Source: G965276765 sp965276765 (GTDB lineage: Bacteria > Actinomycetota > Acidimicrobiia > Acidimicrobiales > Palsa-688). Taken from it: a stretch of DNA of 64,000 nucleotides. Where the stretch lies: assembly GCA_965276765.1 (NCBI GenBank), contig OZ255627.1, forward strand, positions 1,798,001-1,862,000. The letters run 5' to 3'. The notes under the pieces were generated by a model that was given only the letters and a program-made list of their open reading frames with translations, was not told the DNA's origin and ran no database searches. Positions 61,461 to 64,000 of this stretch are shown piece by piece. The position numbers and the translations under genes are program-made. How positions within the stretch are numbered: the stretch's first letter is position 1; every line of letters begins with the position of its first letter.

Positions 61461-62315
61461 TTATTGGTTGTAGTACTCGTCCCGCTCGTGGAGCGCCGAC
61501 CTGGTCCCCTTGTCCCTGCGCCGGCGGAGAAAGTTCAACTCGTCGGGCTCGAAGCGGAGGTTGGTGCCCAACGTGTGCCCCAGGTATCCACGGGCGAACT
61601 GCTCGGAGCCGCCGAGGCTCTCGAGGGCCAGCTGCCACATGGCCTTACCCGTCACCAGGGCATCACGCGGATGTTGCGCAACCCGCGCCGCCCACTCCTC
61701 GACGGTTCGCTCGAGGTCCGCTTCGGGAACGGAACGGTTGACCAGCCCCCATTCGACGGCCTGCGGTCCGTCGAAATCGTCACCGAGGAGGAGCAGCTCG
61801 CGCGCCCGTTTGGGGCCGTACTCGAGTATCTGAGTGTTCAAGTGCCAGGTGTTACCGGCCAAACCGAGGCGCTGCTCGGCATGACTGAAGCGGGCCGAAT
61901 CCGCACAGATGGCCAGGTCCACCAGCTCGACGAGATACAACCCGGCGCCGGTGCAGACACCCTGCACCTGAGCGATGATCGGCTTGATGGAATAGTGGAA
62001 GGCCTTGTAGCACTCACCGAGGTGCCGGTCGCGCAGCAGCCGGCTGCGTTGGCTCGGTCGTCTGGGACGAGAACCGTCGGGGGCGGGTTCGAGACCGTAG
62101 GAGCGGGCCGCGTCGTCGTAGTCGTGACCGGAACAGAAGCTCGGGCCGAGCCCCTTGAGGATGACGACACGTGTGTCGTCATCGTCCTCGGCGTCGTGGA
62201 GCAGCTCGACGAGGCGGTCGAGGTCGGCGAAGCGCAAGGCGTTGTGCTTTTCGGGGCGATTCATCACGAGCCGGGAGATGGGGCCGTCTCTTTCGACGAA
62301 CACGGCGCTTGACAT
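61461..62315 (-). CDS. enoyl-CoA hydratase/isomerase (crotonase) family protein
   Basis: The 284-residue protein has MNRPEKHNAL, an oxyanion-hole segment FCSGHDYDD and the second site IIAQVQGVCTGAGLYLVEL, where a catalytic Glu is not at the usual place, so an isomerase or hydrolase activity is possible. ATG 62315 is preceded by GGAGGGGG. It diverges from the CoA-transferase gene across a region with repeated GTGTA/TACAC elements. It is followed by the nitronate monooxygenase gene in the same direction. Confidence 0.9.
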   Translation of the reverse strand: MSSAVFVERDGPISRLVMNRPEKHNALRFADLDRLVELLHDAEDDDDTRVVILKGLGPSFCSGHDYDDAARSYGLEPAPDGSRPRRPSQRSRLLRDRHLGECYKAFHYSIKPIIAQVQGVCTGAGLYLVELVDLAICADSARFSHAEQRLGLAGNTWHLNTQILEYGPKRARELLLLGDDFDGPQAVEWGLVNRSVPEADLERTVEEWAARVAQHPRDALVTGKAMWQLALESLGGSEQFARGYLGHTLGTNLRFEPDELNFLRRRRDKGTRSALHERDEYYNQ

Positions 62316-62330
62316 ACGACCCCCTCCGCT

Positions 62331-62379
62331 CGTTCAGAACGTAGTACAAGTGTAGATACTCATACACCGCGAGTGTAGA
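62331..62379. promoter_or_regulatory. repeated operator-like sites between divergent CoA genes
   Basis: The gap holds a palindrome CGTTC-A-GAACG (62331-62341), GTGTA-N8-TACAC (62350-62367) and another GTGTA after 5 more bases (62373-62377), with AGTGTAGA repeated at 62349-62356 and 62372-62379. Such spacing suits a TetR- or GntR-type dimer. No regulator gene is adjacent, so the binder is unknown. Confidence 0.5.
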
Positions 62380-62410
62380 CTTTCGGGACCACTCCAGTCG
62401 AGGAGGCCGA

Positions 62411-63607
62411 TTGCCAGAGGACACGACAAGCCAGAACGTCACGCCACCACACCCCTTGGACGGCGTGACGGTCGTCGAACTCGCCCACTGGATGGCCGGC
62501 CCCGCCGCTGGCGGCGTGCTCTCCGATTGGGGCGCGGCCGTCATCAAGGTAGAGCCGGAAGGCGGCGAGCCGATGCGCAACATCTGGGGGTCGATGGGTG
62601 CCAATCCCGATGCCCCCAACGGCGCCTTCATCTCGGCCAACAGGGGGAAGCGGTCGATCGAGCTCGACCTGCGCTCGGACGAGGGTAGGGAGGCGCTGCA
62701 TCGCCTGCTCGAAGAAGCCGATGTCCTGCTCACCAACCTCCGCCCCGGCGCCCTCGAACGCCTCGGACTCCTTCCCGCCGACGCGGCGACACGGCATCCC
62801 CGTCTTGTGTACTGCTCGCTCACCGCCTACGGCTGGGGTGGGCCCGACCAGGACAACGCCGGCTACGACATGGCGGCGTTCTTCGGCAGGACCGGCATCG
62901 CCCACGAGATCACCACCCAGGGCACTCCGCCGGCTGCCCTCCTCCAGGGGATCGGCGACACCTTCACCGCCATGGCCGCCGTGGCCGGGATCCTCGCCGC
63001 TCTGGTCGAGCGCCAGCACAGCGGACGCGGCCGGTTCGTCGAGGCGTCGCTCATGCGCACTGGGATGTGGGCCCTGGCCGGCGAGCTCGGCGTCCAGGCC
63101 ATGGGCGGCCACCCCCGCCCGCCAAAACCACGGCAACAGTCCTCGACGCCGCTGTACAACTCCTACGCCACGGCCGACGGCCGCTGGTTCTATCTGGTGG
63201 GTGTCCAGGCCGGTCGCATGCTTCCTCGGGTGCTTGCCGCCATCGGTCGCGTCGATCTGCTCGAAGACGAGCGCTTCAACACCGCCTTGGCCATCGCCAA
63301 GAATCGAGCGGAGTTCATCCCGATCCTCGACGCCGCCTTCGCGGCCAGATCGCTGAAAGAGTGGGCCGAGGTCTTCGCCCACAACGACGTGTGGTGGGCG
63401 CCGGTGCAGACACCCGCCGAGGTGGTCGTGGATCCCCAAGCCAGGGCGTGCGGGGCGTGGATCCGGGTGGACGAGGTCGACGTCGAGTCCGTGGACTCCC
63501 CGATCCGCTTCGACGGCACGTCGCGAGCGACGGTGCCTCGACCGCCGCGTTCGGGCGAGCATACGGGGGAGATACTCGGCCGTCTCGGCCTCACCGTCCG
63601 TCGATGA
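62411..63607 (+). CDS. class III (CaiB/BaiF) CoA-transferase
   Basis: The 398-residue protein has VVELAHWMAGPAAGGVLSDWGA near the start, TNLRPGALERLGL near 111 and the likely catalytic Asp in GIGDTFTAMAAV near residue 180, as in formyl-CoA and carnitine CoA-transferases. TTG 62411 follows AGGAGG by 4 bases. It moves CoA between acids and probably works with the crotonase-like protein at 63651. It lacks the racemase-specific HFYDVYD segment seen at 49426. Confidence 0.88.
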   Translation: MPEDTTSQNVTPPHPLDGVTVVELAHWMAGPAAGGVLSDWGAAVIKVEPEGGEPMRNIWGSMGANPDAPNGAFISANRGKRSIELDLRSDEGREALHRLLEEADVLLTNLRPGALERLGLLPADAATRHPRLVYCSLTAYGWGGPDQDNAGYDMAAFFGRTGIAHEITTQGTPPAALLQGIGDTFTAMAAVAGILAALVERQHSGRGRFVEASLMRTGMWALAGELGVQAMGGHPRPPKPRQQSSTPLYNSYATADGRWFYLVGVQAGRMLPRVLAAIGRVDLLEDERFNTALAIAKNRAEFIPILDAAFAARSLKEWAEVFAHNDVWWAPVQTPAEVVVDPQARACGAWIRVDEVDVESVDSPIRFDGTSRATVPRPPRSGEHTGEILGRLGLTVRR

Positions 63608-63650
63608 GCCTCTCATCGACTCGGAGAGGGTGTCCTCTACGGTGAAGGCC

Positions 63651-64000
63651 ATGGAGCTCAAGGTCACCCGATACGACATCGACGACAACGGCATTGCCAC
63701 GATCTGGTTGTCGCGGCCGGGCCGGGCCAACTCGTGGACCGGACGGATGCACGACGAATATCGCTGGATCTGCTCCACGCTCGACGCCGACCCTGCCGTT
63801 CGCGTTGTCGTCCTCACCGGCGAGGGGGAGATCTTCTGCGGGGGCGCCGATTTCAAGGCGCTCGACCACTACGTGGCCGCCGAGCAGTACGACCCGGCCC
63901 TCTCCAGGGGAGCGGCTCAACCCGGCTACGGGGTGCGCCCGGAGTTCGACTCCGACATGGCGTGGCAGCTCGGGCTGCGCAAGCCGATGATCGCCGCCGT
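63651..64000 (+). CDS. enoyl-CoA hydratase-family protein, cut by the right window edge
   Basis: The visible 116 residues begin MELKVTRYDID and include LSRPGRANSW, VVVLTGEGEIFCGGADFKALD (split at 45-65) and LGLRKPMIAAV, the crotonase oxyanion-hole regions. ATG 63651 is preferred; a GTG at 63642 is in the same frame. It starts 44 bp after the CoA-transferase stop and is probably co-transcribed. The C-terminal half lies outside the window. Confidence 0.87.
   Translation, partial: MELKVTRYDIDDNGIATIWLSRPGRANSWTGRMHDEYRWICSTLDADPAVRVVVLTGEGEIFCGGADFKALDHYVAAEQYDPALSRGAAQPGYGVRPEFDSDMAWQLGLRKPMIAA

Noticed and set aside
62360..63856. A 498-codon open frame on the minus strand
   Set aside because: It lies opposite the CoA-transferase gene, has low-complexity Gly/Arg/His-rich translation and no family resemblance; a GC-rich shadow.

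Overview
The window is about 64 kb of GC-rich DNA whose gene content points to an actinomycete (Actinomycetota, possibly an Acidimicrobiia-like or uncultivated lineage). The evidence is strong third-position GC bias, frequent GTG and TTG starts, many 1-4 nt stop/start overlaps, an LLM-class (F420/flavin) oxidoreductase, a Mycobacterium-type RpiB and IclR, GntR(FCD), LysR and MarR regulators next to catabolic genes. I saw no rRNA, tRNA, CRISPR array, phage genes or transposase. The taxonomic call is an inference from style, not from a marker gene.

The window is a dense catabolic and transport island made of several separately regulated operons. (1) 1-591: the end of an amidohydrolase and an RpiB-like isomerase. 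(2) 608-5033, minus: GntR regulator, Rieske oxygenase, unknown protein, PanB-like protein and a Cys-nucleophile alpha/beta hydrolase. (3) 5243-16393, plus: three cupin proteins, a methyltransferase, a TctA-TctB fusion permease with its TctC binding protein, a TRIP13/Pch2-like AAA+ ATPase, a class II aldolase, an ACMSD-like amidohydrolase and a flavin monooxygenase. (4) 16475-20234: a bicupin translationally coupled to an EutA-like reactivase, divergent from a LysR regulator. (5) 20399-25243: a LivK-type binding protein, a LivH-LivM-LivG triple fusion and LivF. (6) 25280-27997: a MarR regulator and 3-hydroxybenzoate 6-hydroxylase-like monooxygenase, divergent from a Pht5-like protein.

(7) 27990-36269, minus: a molybdenum hydroxylase (medium, small and large subunits), a second EutA-operon-type bicupin and an SsuABC/TauABC-like transporter with two permeases. 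(8) 36460-42298, plus: IclR, an ornithine cyclodeaminase-like protein, a bicupin, a DapA-like lyase, a second Pht5-like protein and a class II aldolase. (9) 42322-45349: amidohydrolase (minus), then VOC protein, carboxymuconolactone decarboxylase-like protein and a third class II aldolase (plus). (10) 45375-49217, minus: two-subunit ring-hydroxylating dioxygenase, a small protein, a dihydrodiol dehydrogenase-like SDR and an IclR regulator. (11) 49426-55963, minus: two acyl-CoA ligases, a Baeyer-Villiger monooxygenase and an AMACR-like protein. (12) 56466-56962: a frameshifted SnoaL-like gene in lower-GC DNA. (13) 57121-60400: nitrilase/ureidopropionase, dihydropyrimidinase and LLM oxidoreductase. 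(14) 60380-64000: nitronate monooxygenase, two crotonases and a class III CoA-transferase.

Most of these functions fit uptake and oxidative breakdown of aromatic or cyclic carboxylates: a transporter imports the substrate, Rieske or flavin enzymes hydroxylate it, cupin dioxygenases may open the ring, and aldolases, amidohydrolases and CoA enzymes process the products. No substrate can be assigned from sequence alone. The most unusual feature is that two different bicupin genes are each translationally coupled to an ATP-dependent remodelling factor: a TRIP13/Pch2-type AAA+ ATPase at 12138-13010 and an EutA-type actin-like ATPase at 16475-17938. The usual partners of both factors (HORMA protein or CD-NTase; ethanolamine ammonia-lyase) are absent. 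This suggests, as an inference, a set of reactivases for cupin enzymes.
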